64,000 bases of DNA from positions 168,844 to 232,843 of the forward strand of contig NZ_JACRYL010000009.1 of NCBI RefSeq assembly GCF_014306625.1. The letters run 5' to 3'. The DNA comes from Pedobacter fastidiosus. Lineage in GTDB: Bacteria > Bacteroidota > Bacteroidia > Sphingobacteriales > Sphingobacteriaceae. Position 1 is the stretch's first letter, and the number at the start of each line of letters is the position of its first letter. The translations under genes were made by a program, and so were the position numbers. A model generated the notes under the pieces. That model searched no databases. It saw only the letters and a list, made by a program, of their open reading frames with translations, and was not told the origin of the DNA. This document shows, one piece after another, positions 35,561 through 45,233 of this stretch.

Positions 35561-37432
35561 TTACTTCAAAACTGAAACCGTAATAAATGAACTGTTGTTC
35601 ACATCGTGATAAATTTTCTGCGTTGCCTTTTGGAAATCACCTTTTTCAGCCTGATAAATATCCATGAATTTCTGAGGATTTCTATCCGCCAATGGAAACC
35701 ATGAATTCTGAATCTGAATCATAATTTTATGCCCTTTTTTAAAGGTGTGTGCCACATCGGGCAATGGATAGTTAACTTTCGTAATTGCTCCTGGAATAAA
35801 TGGCTCTGGTTTTTCAAAGCTATTGCGATATTTTCCTCTCATAATTTCTCCACGAACCAACATTTCATAACCACCCATTACCAAATTCTTTGGGTTGGGG
35901 ATTGGGTTTGGAGCATCTTCTGGATAAACATCAATCAATTTTACTACATAATCTGCATCAGTACTAGTGGTAGAGACAATCAAATTTGCCAATACAGGGC
36001 CAGTGACGGTTATATCTTCAGTTAATGCATCGGTTTGATAAGTTTTCACATCTGGTCTACGGGATGCGAAACGCTGATCATCAATCATATATTCACGAGG
36101 ACGTTTTACCTGAATTCCATCTTGGTAGGGAACTGGATTATTTGGATCGCTTACATATTCATCCCAACTATCGGTTCTGCCAACTTTTTCAAAACTTAGT
36201 TTTCCGTTAGGCTGTAAGTACAAATTTTTACTGTCTGTATCTTTTGGTGGCCAAGTTTCGAATTTTTTCCATTGATTACTTCCGGTAACAAAGATGTTTG
36301 CCTCTGCTGCATTAAAATCTCCTTCACCTTTTAGATAATGCTTAAAGAAAGGCAATTCAAAATTTTCTTGATAGTAAGTACTTGTTGGTTGTCCGAATTC
36401 GATATCTCCGAAACTACTTCCAACACTTCTTACCCAGCCACCATGAAACCATGGGCCTGCAACTAAAATATTATTTGCCGTTGGGTTTTGCTTTTCTATT
36501 GCTTTGTAAGTTGCAAAAGTTCCGTATGCATCTTCTGCATCAAAGAAACCACCAACTACCATAACGGCAGGTTTTACATTGGTTAAATGAGGTAAAATTA
36601 AACGTGCTCTCCAGAAAGTATCAAGATTTGGATGTGCAAATAAATCATTCCAGAACTTAATGCTATCTGCAAAATATTTGTCCTTTAAATTCTTAAGTGA
36701 ACCCGCTTCTAAATAAAAACGGTAATTATCCTGAATTGGAAAGTTGAAACTTTTTGGGCCTTTATCTGGAGTAATGGGTTTAGGGCGAGGTACGCCAAAG
36801 GTGGTCATAAAGCTAAAAGCATCCATTACAAATAAAGTTCCGCGGTGGTGAAAGTCATCACCCATATACCAATCGGTAACTGGTGCTTGTGGCGAAACCG
36901 CTTTAAGTGCGGGGTGCGCATTTGGTAGAGAAGTTGTAGAATAAAAACCTGGGTAAGAGATTCCGTAAATACCTGCATTACCGTTATTGTTTTTAACGTT
37001 TTTAACTAACCAATCTATCGTATCGTAAGTATCGGTACTTTCATCTATCGATGTTTTAGTTTTTTTGCCCACAAACTGCGGACGAACATCTTCAAAGTTT
37101 CCCTCACTCATCCATTTTCCGCGAACATCCTGATAAACGAAAATAAATCCCTCACGCATCATGGCAGGGAAATTTCCCAAACTGGTTTTATATTTATCTT
37201 CTCCGTAAGGCTGTACCGTGTAAGGCGTACGGTTAACTAAAAACGGATATTTTTTGGATTGATTTTTGGGTATATAAATAGAAGTAAAGAGCTTAATGCC
37301 ATCTCTCATAGGTATTTGGCGCTCAATTTTGGTGTAGTTCTCCCTAACATATGCTGAATCAGTTTGCTGAGCCAATAATTCGTTTGAAATGAACAGGAAA
37401 ATTAAAAGGCAGAAAATTTTGTTGAGGTTCAT
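35561..37432 (-). CDS. CocE/NonD family (X-Pro dipeptidyl-peptidase S15-like) secreted hydrolase
   Basis: The 623-residue protein has a signal peptide (ending ELLAQ). Its alpha/beta-hydrolase core has the nucleophile in IYGISYPGFYS (GxSxxG), the acid residue in GGFFDAEDAYG and the His in GPWFHGGW. A C-terminal jelly-roll domain (about 420-620) is typical of the CocE/X-Pro family. These enzymes act as acyl or peptidyl hydrolases, including cephalosporin-C and glutaryl acylases. The substrate is not readable here. Confidence 0.92.
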   Translation of the reverse strand: MNLNKIFCLLIFLFISNELLAQQTDSAYVRENYTKIERQIPMRDGIKLFTSIYIPKNQSKKYPFLVNRTPYTVQPYGEDKYKTSLGNFPAMMREGFIFVYQDVRGKWMSEGNFEDVRPQFVGKKTKTSIDESTDTYDTIDWLVKNVKNNNGNAGIYGISYPGFYSTTSLPNAHPALKAVSPQAPVTDWYMGDDFHHRGTLFVMDAFSFMTTFGVPRPKPITPDKGPKSFNFPIQDNYRFYLEAGSLKNLKDKYFADSIKFWNDLFAHPNLDTFWRARLILPHLTNVKPAVMVVGGFFDAEDAYGTFATYKAIEKQNPTANNILVAGPWFHGGWVRSVGSSFGDIEFGQPTSTYYQENFELPFFKHYLKGEGDFNAAEANIFVTGSNQWKKFETWPPKDTDSKNLYLQPNGKLSFEKVGRTDSWDEYVSDPNNPVPYQDGIQVKRPREYMIDDQRFASRRPDVKTYQTDALTEDITVTGPVLANLIVSTTSTDADYVVKLIDVYPEDAPNPIPNPKNLVMGGYEMLVRGEIMRGKYRNSFEKPEPFIPGAITKVNYPLPDVAHTFKKGHKIMIQIQNSWFPLADRNPQKFMDIYQAEKGDFQKATQKIYHDVNNSSFITVSVLK

Positions 37433-37629
37433 TGATTGTGGTGATTTGAGGAATAAAATTTAAATATAGAGATAAGGATGTGATAAGTAAAAAAACATCC
37501 GTAAAAGGTTTGTTAGTATTTTAACCTCAAATCGTCATCCCTTTATCAAAATTTAGTTAAATAATGTTAAGCGATAATCTTTTACAGATTTTCATCGTCA
37601 TATAAATAATTGATTTAAACACAATAAAA

Positions 37630-38538
37630 ATGAATAGGTTATTAAATAAAACTTTGGTTGTTTTTGCTGTAGCAGCATTGGTGGCAACTATAAATTTAGA
37701 AAGTGCTTCTGCTCAAAGACCAAGTAGAGGAGGTAGTTCTGGTGGAAGTAGCTCTGGCGGTGGCAGATCGGGAGGCAGCATTAGCGGTGGTAGATCAAGT
37801 TCTGTTTCACCATCACGAGATGGAGGTTCAGTTTCTAGACAGCCATCTATGCAAGCACCATCAAGAGGAGGGATTCAAGGGCCAAGTAGAGGAAGTTACA
37901 GACCAAGTCCAGGAATTAGTCGCCCAGGTGGTCGTCCAGATCGCCCAAGTTATGGTTACAACAGACCCGGTTATCGCCCAGGCTATCGTCCGGGTGGAGG
38001 TTATAACAGACCAGGCTATGGATATCGTTCAAGCTATGGATATTACGGTTATCACAATTATTACAGACCATTTATCGGTTTCCGTTTAAACGTTTTGCCT
38101 TATGGTTATTATCCGTTTTATTTCGGTCCTGATCAATATTATTATTCAGGTGGTTTATTTTACAGACAATATGAAAGTAACTATCAAGTAGTAGTTCCAC
38201 CAGTTGGTGCTGAAGTCCCAACGTTGCCATCTGATGCAAATTTGGTTACCATTGATGGTGTAGATTATTATGAATATAAAGGTGTTTATTATACTCAAAG
38301 TGAGAATGCTGATGGCAAAACAGTTTATGTTGTGGCGGGTAAGGATGGTGTATTAAATACTACCGATGGCCCAGTTGATACACATCAAATTGGTGATATT
38401 ATTACTCAATTGCCCGAAGGTTGTAGAGAAGTAACCATTAAAAATGAGAAATATTTTGTTTCTCCAGATGATGTTTATTACGAAGAAGTAACGGGTGGAA
38501 CCTCAGTAAGTTATAGGGTAATTGGTAAGCTTTTTTAA
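37630..38538 (+). CDS. Gly/Ser/Arg/Tyr-rich secreted protein (DUF6515-like)
   Basis: The 302-residue protein has a signal peptide (1-28, ending ESASA). A low-complexity Gly/Ser/Arg/Pro stretch with repeated RPGYRPG units (about 30-130) follows, then a C-terminal region with FYRQYESNYQVVVPPVGAEV, YYEYKGVYY and YFVSPDDVYYEEV. The late Y/P repeats resemble DUF6515-type proteins; an extracellular or cell-surface structural role is plausible. A clear terminator follows. Confidence 0.75.
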   Translation: MNRLLNKTLVVFAVAALVATINLESASAQRPSRGGSSGGSSSGGGRSGGSISGGRSSSVSPSRDGGSVSRQPSMQAPSRGGIQGPSRGSYRPSPGISRPGGRPDRPSYGYNRPGYRPGYRPGGGYNRPGYGYRSSYGYYGYHNYYRPFIGFRLNVLPYGYYPFYFGPDQYYYSGGLFYRQYESNYQVVVPPVGAEVPTLPSDANLVTIDGVDYYEYKGVYYTQSENADGKTVYVVAGKDGVLNTTDGPVDTHQIGDIITQLPEGCREVTIKNEKYFVSPDDVYYEEVTGGTSVSYRVIGKLF

Positions 38539-38562
38539 TTAATTGGTAATTATAATTTCAAG

Positions 38563-38593
38563 CCGCTTCAATGTTAAATTGAAGCGGTTTTTT
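38563..38593 (+). terminator. Terminator of the Gly/Tyr-rich protein gene
   Basis: CCGCTTCAAT (38563-38572) pairs with ATTGAAGCGG (38578-38587) around a five-base loop, followed by TTTTTT. Confidence 0.9.
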
Positions 38594-38617
38594 ATTTAAT
38601 GTAGTATTGTCTTTTTG

Positions 38618-39510
38618 ATCGTTGGGGAGAAATCTTTTAAGGGGTATAAGTTTCGTTTTTAGTTTCAAAGGTCTCTCCGTTTCGCTGCGCTCCAGTCGAG
38701 ATGACGGAATGGGGGGTGCTTCATGCTAATGAAGGAGCGAGGGGTGTGGACATTAGTTTTGTTTTTAGGTTCAAAGGTCTCTCCGTTTCGCTACGCTCCA
38801 GTCGAGATGACGGATTGGAGAGTGCTCCAATAGAAATGGCGACCGAGGGGTGTGGACTTTAATCGAGAAATCCAAATCAATATCGTTCTTTCGATCGTTG
38901 GGGAGAAATCTTTTAAGGGGAGTACGTTTCGTTTTTAGGTTCAAAGGTCTCTCCGTTTCGCTGCGCTCCAGTCGAGATGACGGATTGTAGGTGTGCTCCA
39001 TTTGAGTGACGAATTGGAGAGAGCTTCGTTCTAGATGGTGAACGTGGGTGTGGATTTTAATGGAGAAATCTAAATCAATATCGTCCTTTCGACCGTAGTG
39101 GAGAAATCTTTTAAGGGGTATAAGTTGTTTTTAGGTTCAAAGGTCTCTCCGTTTCGCTACGCTCCAGTCGAGATGACGGAATGGGGGGTTGCTTCATGCT
39201 AATGAAGGAGCGAGGGGTGTGGACTTTAGTTTTGTTTTTAGGTTCAAAGGTCTCTCCGTTTAGCTGCGCTCCAGTCGAGATGACGGATTGTGGAGTGTGC
39301 TCCATTTGAGTGACGGATTGGAGAGTGCTTCATTCTAGATAGGAATGAGGGGTATGGAATCTAATCGAGAAATCCAAATCAATATCGTCCTTTCGACCGC
39401 AGTGGAGAAATGTTTTAAGGGGAGTACGTTTCGTTTTTAGTTTCAAAGGTCTCTCCGTTTCGCTGCGCTCCAGTCGAGATGACGGATATTGGAGGGCTCC
39501 AGTCGAGATG
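38618..39510. repeat. Cluster of six interspersed-repeat copies (AGGTCTCTCCGTTTCGCTGC type)
   Basis: A core starting AGGTCTCTCCGTTTCGCTGC and continuing with GCTCCAGTCGAGATGACGGA appears six times, near 38668, 38776, 38947, 39141, 39247 and 39448. Four longer units carry the additional GGGGAGAAATCTTTTAAGGG segment at about 38620, 38898, 39098 and 39404. The spacing varies, so it is not a strict tandem array and not a CRISPR. No coding potential is convincing. A phytase-like gene follows. Confidence 0.9.
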
Positions 39511-39602
39511 AAGTTAAGTAAGATTATAATATCTATTAAAATGCTTTCGTTATTTTCATTCAACATTTTTAAATACTTTTACTAATAATAAATTACTTCC
39601 AT

Positions 39603-40763
39603 TTGAAAAAAGCACCAGCAAAAATCTCCCTCCTTTATTTATTAATAATTATTTTTCTTGCTTCTTGTTCTACGGCAAAGTTTGCTGTAAAAACAAAAGA
39701 GACCTCTATTTCATCCATTAAATTTTTAAATGGTTATGTTATGCCTCTTAATGCTGTTTATCAAAATACTATAGTTGGGGGTTTATCGGGGATAGATTAT
39801 GATGCAAAAAATAATCAGTATTACTTAATTAGCGATGATCCTTCGCAGTTTAGTCCGGCGAGAGTTTACACAGCAAAAATCGCGATTCAAGAAAATAAAA
39901 TTGATACCGTTCAGCTTACTGGGGTTAAATTTATTTTGCAGGAAAATGGTTTGCAATACCCGAAATATCAGTATGGTAAAAATTCTAAGGCTGATGGAGA
40001 ATCAGTAAGATTTGATCCTACCCGGAACCGATTGGTTTGGGGAAACGAAGGCGAACGTTTATATCGCCCAACAGATACTACAATCGTTCAGCCTGCTTTA
40101 ACTTTTATATCTCTAGAAGGAAAATTTTTAGATACGGTTTCACTTCCGAAAGGTTTTGAAATTACCAAGCAAGCTTTTGGGGTACGCAAAAATGCATTTT
40201 TTGAAGGCTTAAGTTATGCCGACAATTACAAAACATTATACGCCAGTTTAGAAGAGCCACTTTATCAAGATGGTAGGCAGGCTGCATTTGGGTATGACAA
40301 AGCTCTTACTCGTATTTTAAAATTTGATGTCGATAGCAAGAAAAATACAGCTCAATATGCCTATAATTTGGGTGAATTACCTGTAAACCCAACTGTAGAA
40401 AGTGATTGGAACATAAATGGAATCTCCGAGATTTTGGCTGTAAATAACCATACCTTATTGGTTATGGAACGGGCTTGGGCCAAAGGCCATGACGATCACA
40501 CCTTTATAAAACTTTATCTAGTTGATTTAAATGGTGCAGAAAACGAAATTAACAATGCTTCGTTTGTAAAAAAACCACCTAAGCCACTTATAAAAAAGTT
40601 GCTTTTCGATTTTGACACTTTGAATATGCACATCGACAATTTTGAAGGGATAACTTTCGGTCCAAAATTGCCAAATGGCCATGATACACTAATTTTCTGT
40701 GTGGATAATAACTTTGCCAAAAATCAAATTCAACAATTCTTTTTGTTTGAGGTTGAGCCTTAA
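39603..40763 (+). CDS. Esterase-like (phytase-domain) lipoprotein
   Basis: The 386-residue protein opens MKKAPAKISLLYLLIIIFLASC, a lipobox ending LASC, so it is a lipoprotein. The rest matches the 'esterase-like activity of phytase' family (PF13449 type), with VVGG-like LSGIDYDAKNNQYYLISDD, FEGLSYADNYKTLYASLEEP and FEGITFGPKLPNG. These are beta-propeller proteins whose activity is often predicted but rarely shown. The only start is a TTG. Confidence 0.85.
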   Translation: MKKAPAKISLLYLLIIIFLASCSTAKFAVKTKETSISSIKFLNGYVMPLNAVYQNTIVGGLSGIDYDAKNNQYYLISDDPSQFSPARVYTAKIAIQENKIDTVQLTGVKFILQENGLQYPKYQYGKNSKADGESVRFDPTRNRLVWGNEGERLYRPTDTTIVQPALTFISLEGKFLDTVSLPKGFEITKQAFGVRKNAFFEGLSYADNYKTLYASLEEPLYQDGRQAAFGYDKALTRILKFDVDSKKNTAQYAYNLGELPVNPTVESDWNINGISEILAVNNHTLLVMERAWAKGHDDHTFIKLYLVDLNGAENEINNASFVKKPPKPLIKKLLFDFDTLNMHIDNFEGITFGPKLPNGHDTLIFCVDNNFAKNQIQQFFLFEVEP

Positions 40764-40854
40764 TTTGGTTTAAGCTAGGATTTAAAATTTAAAAATCAGA
40801 ATACATTTTGATTGTAAAATTGAGCTTGATAAACTAGGTCTTTAGGCTTTAGTC

Positions 40855-40886
40855 TTTCAGCTTTCCGCCTTTTTTAGCTACCTTTG
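40855..40886 (+). promoter_or_regulatory. Promoter of lpdA
   Basis: TTTC (40855-40858), a 20-base spacer and TACCTTTG (40879-40886) match the Bacteroidota promoter consensus. The ATG lies 25 bases downstream. Confidence 0.6.
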
Positions 40887-40911
40887 GTTAATCAAAAATT
40901 CTTAGAAAATT

Positions 40912-42318
40912 ATGCAATACGATGTCGTTGTTATCGGTTCAGGGCCGGGCGGTTATGTAGGCGCAATCCGTTGTGCTCAGTTAGGCTTGAAAACAGCTGT
41001 TATAGAAAAATATAAAACCTTTGGAGGTACCTGCTTAAATGTTGGTTGTATTCCATCAAAGGCATTGTTAGATTCATCAGAACACTTTCACAATGCTGCC
41101 CATACTTTTACAACTCATGGTATCGATTTAAAAGATCTTAAAGTTAATATGCCACAAATGATCGCTCGTAAAGACGATGTTGTAGCACAGAACACCGCAG
41201 GGATTACATACTTATTCAAGAAAAATAAAATTGATTCTTTTGAAGGCGTTGGTTCATTCGTAGATAAAAATACCATTTTGATTACCAAAGCAGATGGTTC
41301 TACTGAAACCTTATCAGCAAAAAATGTAATTATTGCAACAGGTTCTAAACCAACCGCTTTACCATTTTTGCCCATTGATAAAAAACGAATTATTACCTCG
41401 ACTGAAGCTTTAAACATTAAAGAAGTTCCAAAATCGATGGTTGTAATTGGTGGTGGCGTAATCGGTTTAGAGTTGGGTTCTGTATATGCCCGCTTAGGTA
41501 CAAAAGTTTCTGTGGTAGAATTTTTACCATCTATTATTGGTACAATGGATGCTGGCTTGGGTAAAGAACTTCAACGTGTGTTGAAGAAAAACCTAGGGAT
41601 GGAATTTTACATGAACCACAAAGTTACCGGCGCAACTGTAAAAGGCAAAACGGTTACCGTTAAAGCGGATAATGCTAAAGGCGAATCTATTTCTTTAGAA
41701 GCCGATTATTGCATTGTTGCTGTTGGAAGAACAGCTTATAGCGAAGGTTTAGGATTAGATAAAATCGGAATTACGATTGAGGAAAGAGGTAAAAAAATCC
41801 CGGTAAACGAGCATTTAGAAACTTCAGTTAAAGGGGTTTATGCCATTGGTGATGTAATTACAGGCGCAATGTTGGCGCACAAAGCAGAAGATGAAGGAAC
41901 TTACGTTGCCGAAACGATTGCTGGCCAAAAACCGCACATTAATTATAACTTAATACCGGGTGTAGTTTACACTTGGCCAGAAGTTGCATCTGTTGGTTTA
42001 ACCGAAGAGCAATTAAAAGAAAAAGGGACAAAATACAAAACTGGTTCATTCCCTTTCAAAGCCAGCGGACGTGCAAAAGCGAGTATGGATACCGACGGTT
42101 TCATTAAAGTTTTGGCCGATGCTACAACTGATGAAGTTTTAGGCGTACATATGATTGGTCCAAGGGCTGCGGATATGATTGCTGAAGCGGTTATCGCGAT
42201 GGAATTCCGTGCATCAGCAGAAGATATCGCCCGTACTTGTCACGCTCACCCAACTTATACCGAAGCTTTAAAAGAAGCTGCTTTAGCGGCAACGGACAAC
42301 AGAGCGATCCATATTTAA
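40912..42318 (+). CDS. lpdA: Dihydrolipoyl dehydrogenase (E3)
   Basis: The E3 subunit reoxidises lipoyl groups of the 2-oxoacid dehydrogenases and the glycine cleavage system. The 468-residue FAD enzyme shows the N-terminal GSGPGGYVGAIRCAQLG, the redox-active disulfide GGTCLNVGCIPSK and the NAD-binding VVIGGGVIGLELG. FAD motif 2 is YAIGDVITG, and the C-terminal catalytic His-Glu occurs in HAHPTYTEAL. It is monocistronic, with a strong terminator. Confidence 0.97.
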   Translation: MQYDVVVIGSGPGGYVGAIRCAQLGLKTAVIEKYKTFGGTCLNVGCIPSKALLDSSEHFHNAAHTFTTHGIDLKDLKVNMPQMIARKDDVVAQNTAGITYLFKKNKIDSFEGVGSFVDKNTILITKADGSTETLSAKNVIIATGSKPTALPFLPIDKKRIITSTEALNIKEVPKSMVVIGGGVIGLELGSVYARLGTKVSVVEFLPSIIGTMDAGLGKELQRVLKKNLGMEFYMNHKVTGATVKGKTVTVKADNAKGESISLEADYCIVAVGRTAYSEGLGLDKIGITIEERGKKIPVNEHLETSVKGVYAIGDVITGAMLAHKAEDEGTYVAETIAGQKPHINYNLIPGVVYTWPEVASVGLTEEQLKEKGTKYKTGSFPFKASGRAKASMDTDGFIKVLADATTDEVLGVHMIGPRAADMIAEAVIAMEFRASAEDIARTCHAHPTYTEALKEAALAATDNRAIHI

Positions 42319-42408
42319 TAAACAAAACGTCATGCTAAACTTGTTTCAGTATTTATTAGTTAAGACTCTGAAATGAATTCAATGTGACGAACAATTATAA
42401 AATATTAG

Positions 42409-42436
42409 AGCCGATAAGAAATTATCGGCTTTTTTT
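42409..42436 (+). terminator. Terminator of lpdA
   Basis: AGCCGATAA (42409-42417) and TTATCGGCT (42422-42430) form a perfect nine-pair stem with a GAAA tetraloop, followed by six T residues. Confidence 0.95.
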
Positions 42437-42452
42437 GTGGGATAAATAATTT

Positions 42453-42550
42453 GGGCATGCCCCAAGCTGCGCAAGGGTCGGGCTATAGGTTACAATCTTT
42501 TTTGAAGAAAAATCAAAAAAGGATTTTCACTCCTATCCCTTATGCAAAAC
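42453..42550. repeat. Interspersed repeat, second copy of the TTTTGGCAGAAAAATCC type
   Basis: TTTTTTGAAGAAAAATCAAA and AAGGATTTTCAC correspond to the element at 20401-20530. The start GGGCATGCCC is palindromic. A 64-codon reading frame here is not a gene. Confidence 0.5.
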
Positions 42551-42748
42551 CTAATTCGATAAGAAAACTTTCAAAAATTGAATTCAAATCAGAAAAAGGG
42601 GTTTCCATTATTTTTGGTACTAAAAACATTAATAAACTCTTCTAAAGGCATTTTTTTAAATATAAAACGTTTTAGTAACGAATTAACTTTATATTTCCGA
42701 TAGATTTAAAGAACTTTGTAAATTATTAAATATTCTATCAGTACAATT

Positions 42749-43951
42749 TTGGAAGAAATAAACGCAAATCAGGACCTCTCGAATAACCCAGTAACTAAGC
42801 CTGTATTAGCAGTAAGTTCACCAAATCGTATTCGTTTAGCGGTTTCATTATTTTATTTTGGTCAAGGGATTGCTTTTGCATCATGGGCAAGCCGCATTCC
42901 AGATTTAAAACACAGCTTGAACCTTTCTGATGGTGCATTAGGCAGTATTTTACTTGCATTGCCACTCGGTCAGTTGCTTACCATGCCCGTTTCGGGTAGG
43001 CTGGTTACCAAATACGGAAGTAAAAAAATATTAACAATTACTGCACCATTATATGTTCTTGCTTTAAGCAATTTGGGTCTGGCAACGGCTCCATGGCATT
43101 TAGCTGTTTTCCTATTTTTATTCGGAGTAATTGGTAATATGTGCAATATTGCTGTTAATACTCAGGGCTCAGAAGCAGAAAAATTATTTGGCCGCCCAAT
43201 CATGACTTCTTTCCACGGAGCCTGGAGCATTGCCGGTTTTTCTGGTGCGTTGGTTGGGTTATTAATGGTTAATCTGCATATAATTCCATACCATCACTTT
43301 TGGATTATTGTAGTGCTGATTTGGATTAATGTTCTTTTAAATCATAAACATCTTGTTCCTGGAAAGGGATCTCCCAATCAAAGTAAAACCAAATTGTTTA
43401 CTATGCCAGAAGGCGTGTTACTCCAATTGGGGATTATTGGTTTTTGCAGTATGGCAACAGAAGGTGCAATGTTCGATTGGAGTGGGGTTTACTTTAAAGA
43501 TATCGTAAAGGCACCATCATCATTGGTTATTTTAGGTTATGCGTCTTTTATGGTCATGATGGCGACCGGCAGATTTGTTGGAGATAAAATTATTGCTAAA
43601 GTAGGGCGAAAAAGAACCATTCAAATTAGTGGTTTAATCATTTCAACAGGAATGTTTTTATCTGTTTTCTTTCCTTTTGTGGTGTCTGCAACTTTTGGTT
43701 TCATGTTGGTGGGTATTGGAGTTTCCAGCATTGTGCCAACGGTTTACAGCGTTGCAGGTAAAAATGGCAAGGTAGCGCCGGGTATTGCAATTGCTATTGT
43801 TTCTAGTGTAAGTTACTTTGGTTTCTTAATGGGGCCGCCACTAATTGGGTACATTTCTCAGCTCTCAAGCTTACGATATTCTTATGGCGTTATTGGTTGC
43901 TTTGGTTTGCTGGTGAGTTTTCTGGTGACCAAAATAAGTGCGGTAGATTAG
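42749..43951 (+). CDS. Major facilitator superfamily transporter
   Basis: The 400-residue protein has about 12 predicted membrane helices. The opening LFYFGQGIAFASWASRIPDLKHSLNLSD, the GSILLALPLGQLLTMPVSGRL segment and the internal TSFHGAWSIAGFSGALVG are typical of MFS carriers related to YbjJ or fucose-permease-like proteins. The cargo is unknown. The start is a TTG with no clear upstream SD. It is a single gene. Confidence 0.88.
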   Translation: MEEINANQDLSNNPVTKPVLAVSSPNRIRLAVSLFYFGQGIAFASWASRIPDLKHSLNLSDGALGSILLALPLGQLLTMPVSGRLVTKYGSKKILTITAPLYVLALSNLGLATAPWHLAVFLFLFGVIGNMCNIAVNTQGSEAEKLFGRPIMTSFHGAWSIAGFSGALVGLLMVNLHIIPYHHFWIIVVLIWINVLLNHKHLVPGKGSPNQSKTKLFTMPEGVLLQLGIIGFCSMATEGAMFDWSGVYFKDIVKAPSSLVILGYASFMVMMATGRFVGDKIIAKVGRKRTIQISGLIISTGMFLSVFFPFVVSATFGFMLVGIGVSSIVPTVYSVAGKNGKVAPGIAIAIVSSVSYFGFLMGPPLIGYISQLSSLRYSYGVIGCFGLLVSFLVTKISAVD

Positions 43952-43954
43952 ATC

Positions 43955-44083
43955 TAATCAACTTACGAAGTTTATTAAGGTATTGCGTTGAAAAACTTCG
44001 TCAGTTTTAGAGCGAAATACTTTTAAGACTTGCGAAGTTTCCCCCGAACGTAGGCCTTTAAAACTTCGGAAGTCGGTCAAATT
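43955..44083. repeat. Interspersed CTTACGAAGTTT-type repeat
   Basis: ACTTACGAAGTTT, AAAACTTCGTCAGTTTT, GACTTGCGAAGTTT and AAAACTTCGGAAGTC alternate orientation, giving two nested inverted pairs in 130 bases. No gene. Confidence 0.55.
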
Positions 44084-44085
44084 AA

Positions 44086-44889
44086 TCATGGCTTCTTAAC
44101 TAATCCATGTTCTTTTAACGCAGCAATTGCAATTTCAATTAGTCGTAAATGTTTGTCTAAATGTCCATGCTGAACCTCTACATTAATATAAGGAATATTA
44201 TTTTGCATCGCGTAAACGGATAAGGACCCATCGTTTTCCGAAAATTTAGATTGAAGAATCACATTCACATTGGCTTTTTTTAAACTAGAGAAAAGCCGAG
44301 GCTCGGTTACGTAAAGTAAATCATCTCCATCCATTTCGAAATTAATATAAACAGAATCGGCTGTGCTTGATAAATCGTATCCAGGAAGATAGGAGGAGAT
44401 TCCGAAGCCTCCATCGGCGTTGTTATGCAAGGTTAAAATGTAACCGGTAGATTTTGGGTCGTAAAAATCTACAATTTGCTTTCCAGCTTTTAGAATAGCT
44501 TTTTCTACTTCGTTAGAACTATAGGCATCTTTTTTAAGACGGGTATTTACGCCAACTTCTGTATAGATAGCATTCGGATCGATTCTATAGGTATCGTTCA
44601 TGTAGTTGAAGGTGTAATCTCTTACACTTCCATATTGGCTGTCGATGAGTTCTCCTCCACTCCAACGGATATAATCGAAACCCGCTTTAACGCCCGTATC
44701 TTCATTATCATGCACCACTAAAAATTTAATTCCGTTTGGCTTGTAACTGTATTTAACCAGCGTTACATCTAAATCGTAAATTTTTATAAAGGAAGAATCC
44801 GTAGTCATTGCCCCAAAAATTGGCGGATGTTGAGCGCTGACATGGAAAGCAAAAAGTGCAAGAATAACTTGAAGGACAACTTTAAACAT
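44086..44889 (-). CDS. Secreted protein resembling a diverged zinc amidase (Amidase_3-like)
   Basis: The 267-residue protein has a signal peptide (MFKVVLQVILALFAFHVSA, then QHPP). Its motif order resembles zinc N-acetylmuramoyl-L-alanine amidases: FLVVHDNEDTG (His and Glu), AIYTEVGVN (Glu), YILTLHNNADGGF (the HxN/SAD-like His) and YINVEVQHGH (catalytic Glu). Spacing is unusual, and I do not know a named family. A cell-wall hydrolase is an inference; an inactive homologue is possible. Confidence 0.6.
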   Translation of the reverse strand: MFKVVLQVILALFAFHVSAQHPPIFGAMTTDSSFIKIYDLDVTLVKYSYKPNGIKFLVVHDNEDTGVKAGFDYIRWSGGELIDSQYGSVRDYTFNYMNDTYRIDPNAIYTEVGVNTRLKKDAYSSNEVEKAILKAGKQIVDFYDPKSTGYILTLHNNADGGFGISSYLPGYDLSSTADSVYINFEMDGDDLLYVTEPRLFSSLKKANVNVILQSKFSENDGSLSVYAMQNNIPYINVEVQHGHLDKHLRLIEIAIAALKEHGLVKKP

Positions 44890-44998
44890 ATTAGCTAATA
44901 TACAATTATCGCTAATATTTGTTTTGGAGGTAGAAATCTAGCCTTAAAAATTGTTTTAGTGCGCTCGGTTGGCAACATCAATAGGTGTAAAAATCCGG

Positions 44999-45080
44999 GT
45001 TAATTAAACGGGATGGAAGCGGTATCCCCCGATTCTTTTTTCATCGGGGATAAAGCAAACAGCCCGACTAACCTTAAAAT
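44999..45080. repeat. Interspersed repeat fragment in the 44890-45233 gap
   Basis: The segment with GGGATGGAAGCGGTATCCCC, then CGATTCTTTTTTCATCGGGG and AACAGCCCGAC contains inverted CCCCGAT and ATCGGGG. It resembles the TAGCCCCG-type elements at 53590 and 59359. No gene is evident in the gap. Confidence 0.45.
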
Positions 45081-45183
45081 GAAAAACTGCCATTGCTTTA
45101 CAAAAAAAATCTGTTGCGCCCAAGATGGCAAATCAATGGGTCTGGGGTTGTAAGACGATTTCAAAAACCACTTATAAATAAAA

Positions 45184-45209
45184 AAGCTGCCCTTGGGTAA
45201 AGGCAGCTT
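45184..45209 (-). terminator. Terminator of the RND efflux operon
   Basis: AAGCTGCC (45184-45191) pairs with GGCAGCTT (45202-45209). On the minus strand TTTTTT follows, 25 bases after the permease stop. Confidence 0.85.
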
Positions 45210-45233
45210 AGTTTGATTGTTAATCTGGATGTA

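Noticed and set aside
38618..39510. CRISPR-like array
   Set aside because: The cores repeat at irregular distances and the 'spacers' share sequence; no cas genes are near. It is an interspersed-repeat cluster.
38771..39566. Several short minus-strand proteins with repeated SSRLERSETERPL
   Set aside because: They are translations of the six-copy interspersed repeat rather than genes.
42451..42645. 64-residue protein
   Set aside because: This reading frame lies in an interspersed repeat, with low-complexity basic residues and no start signal.
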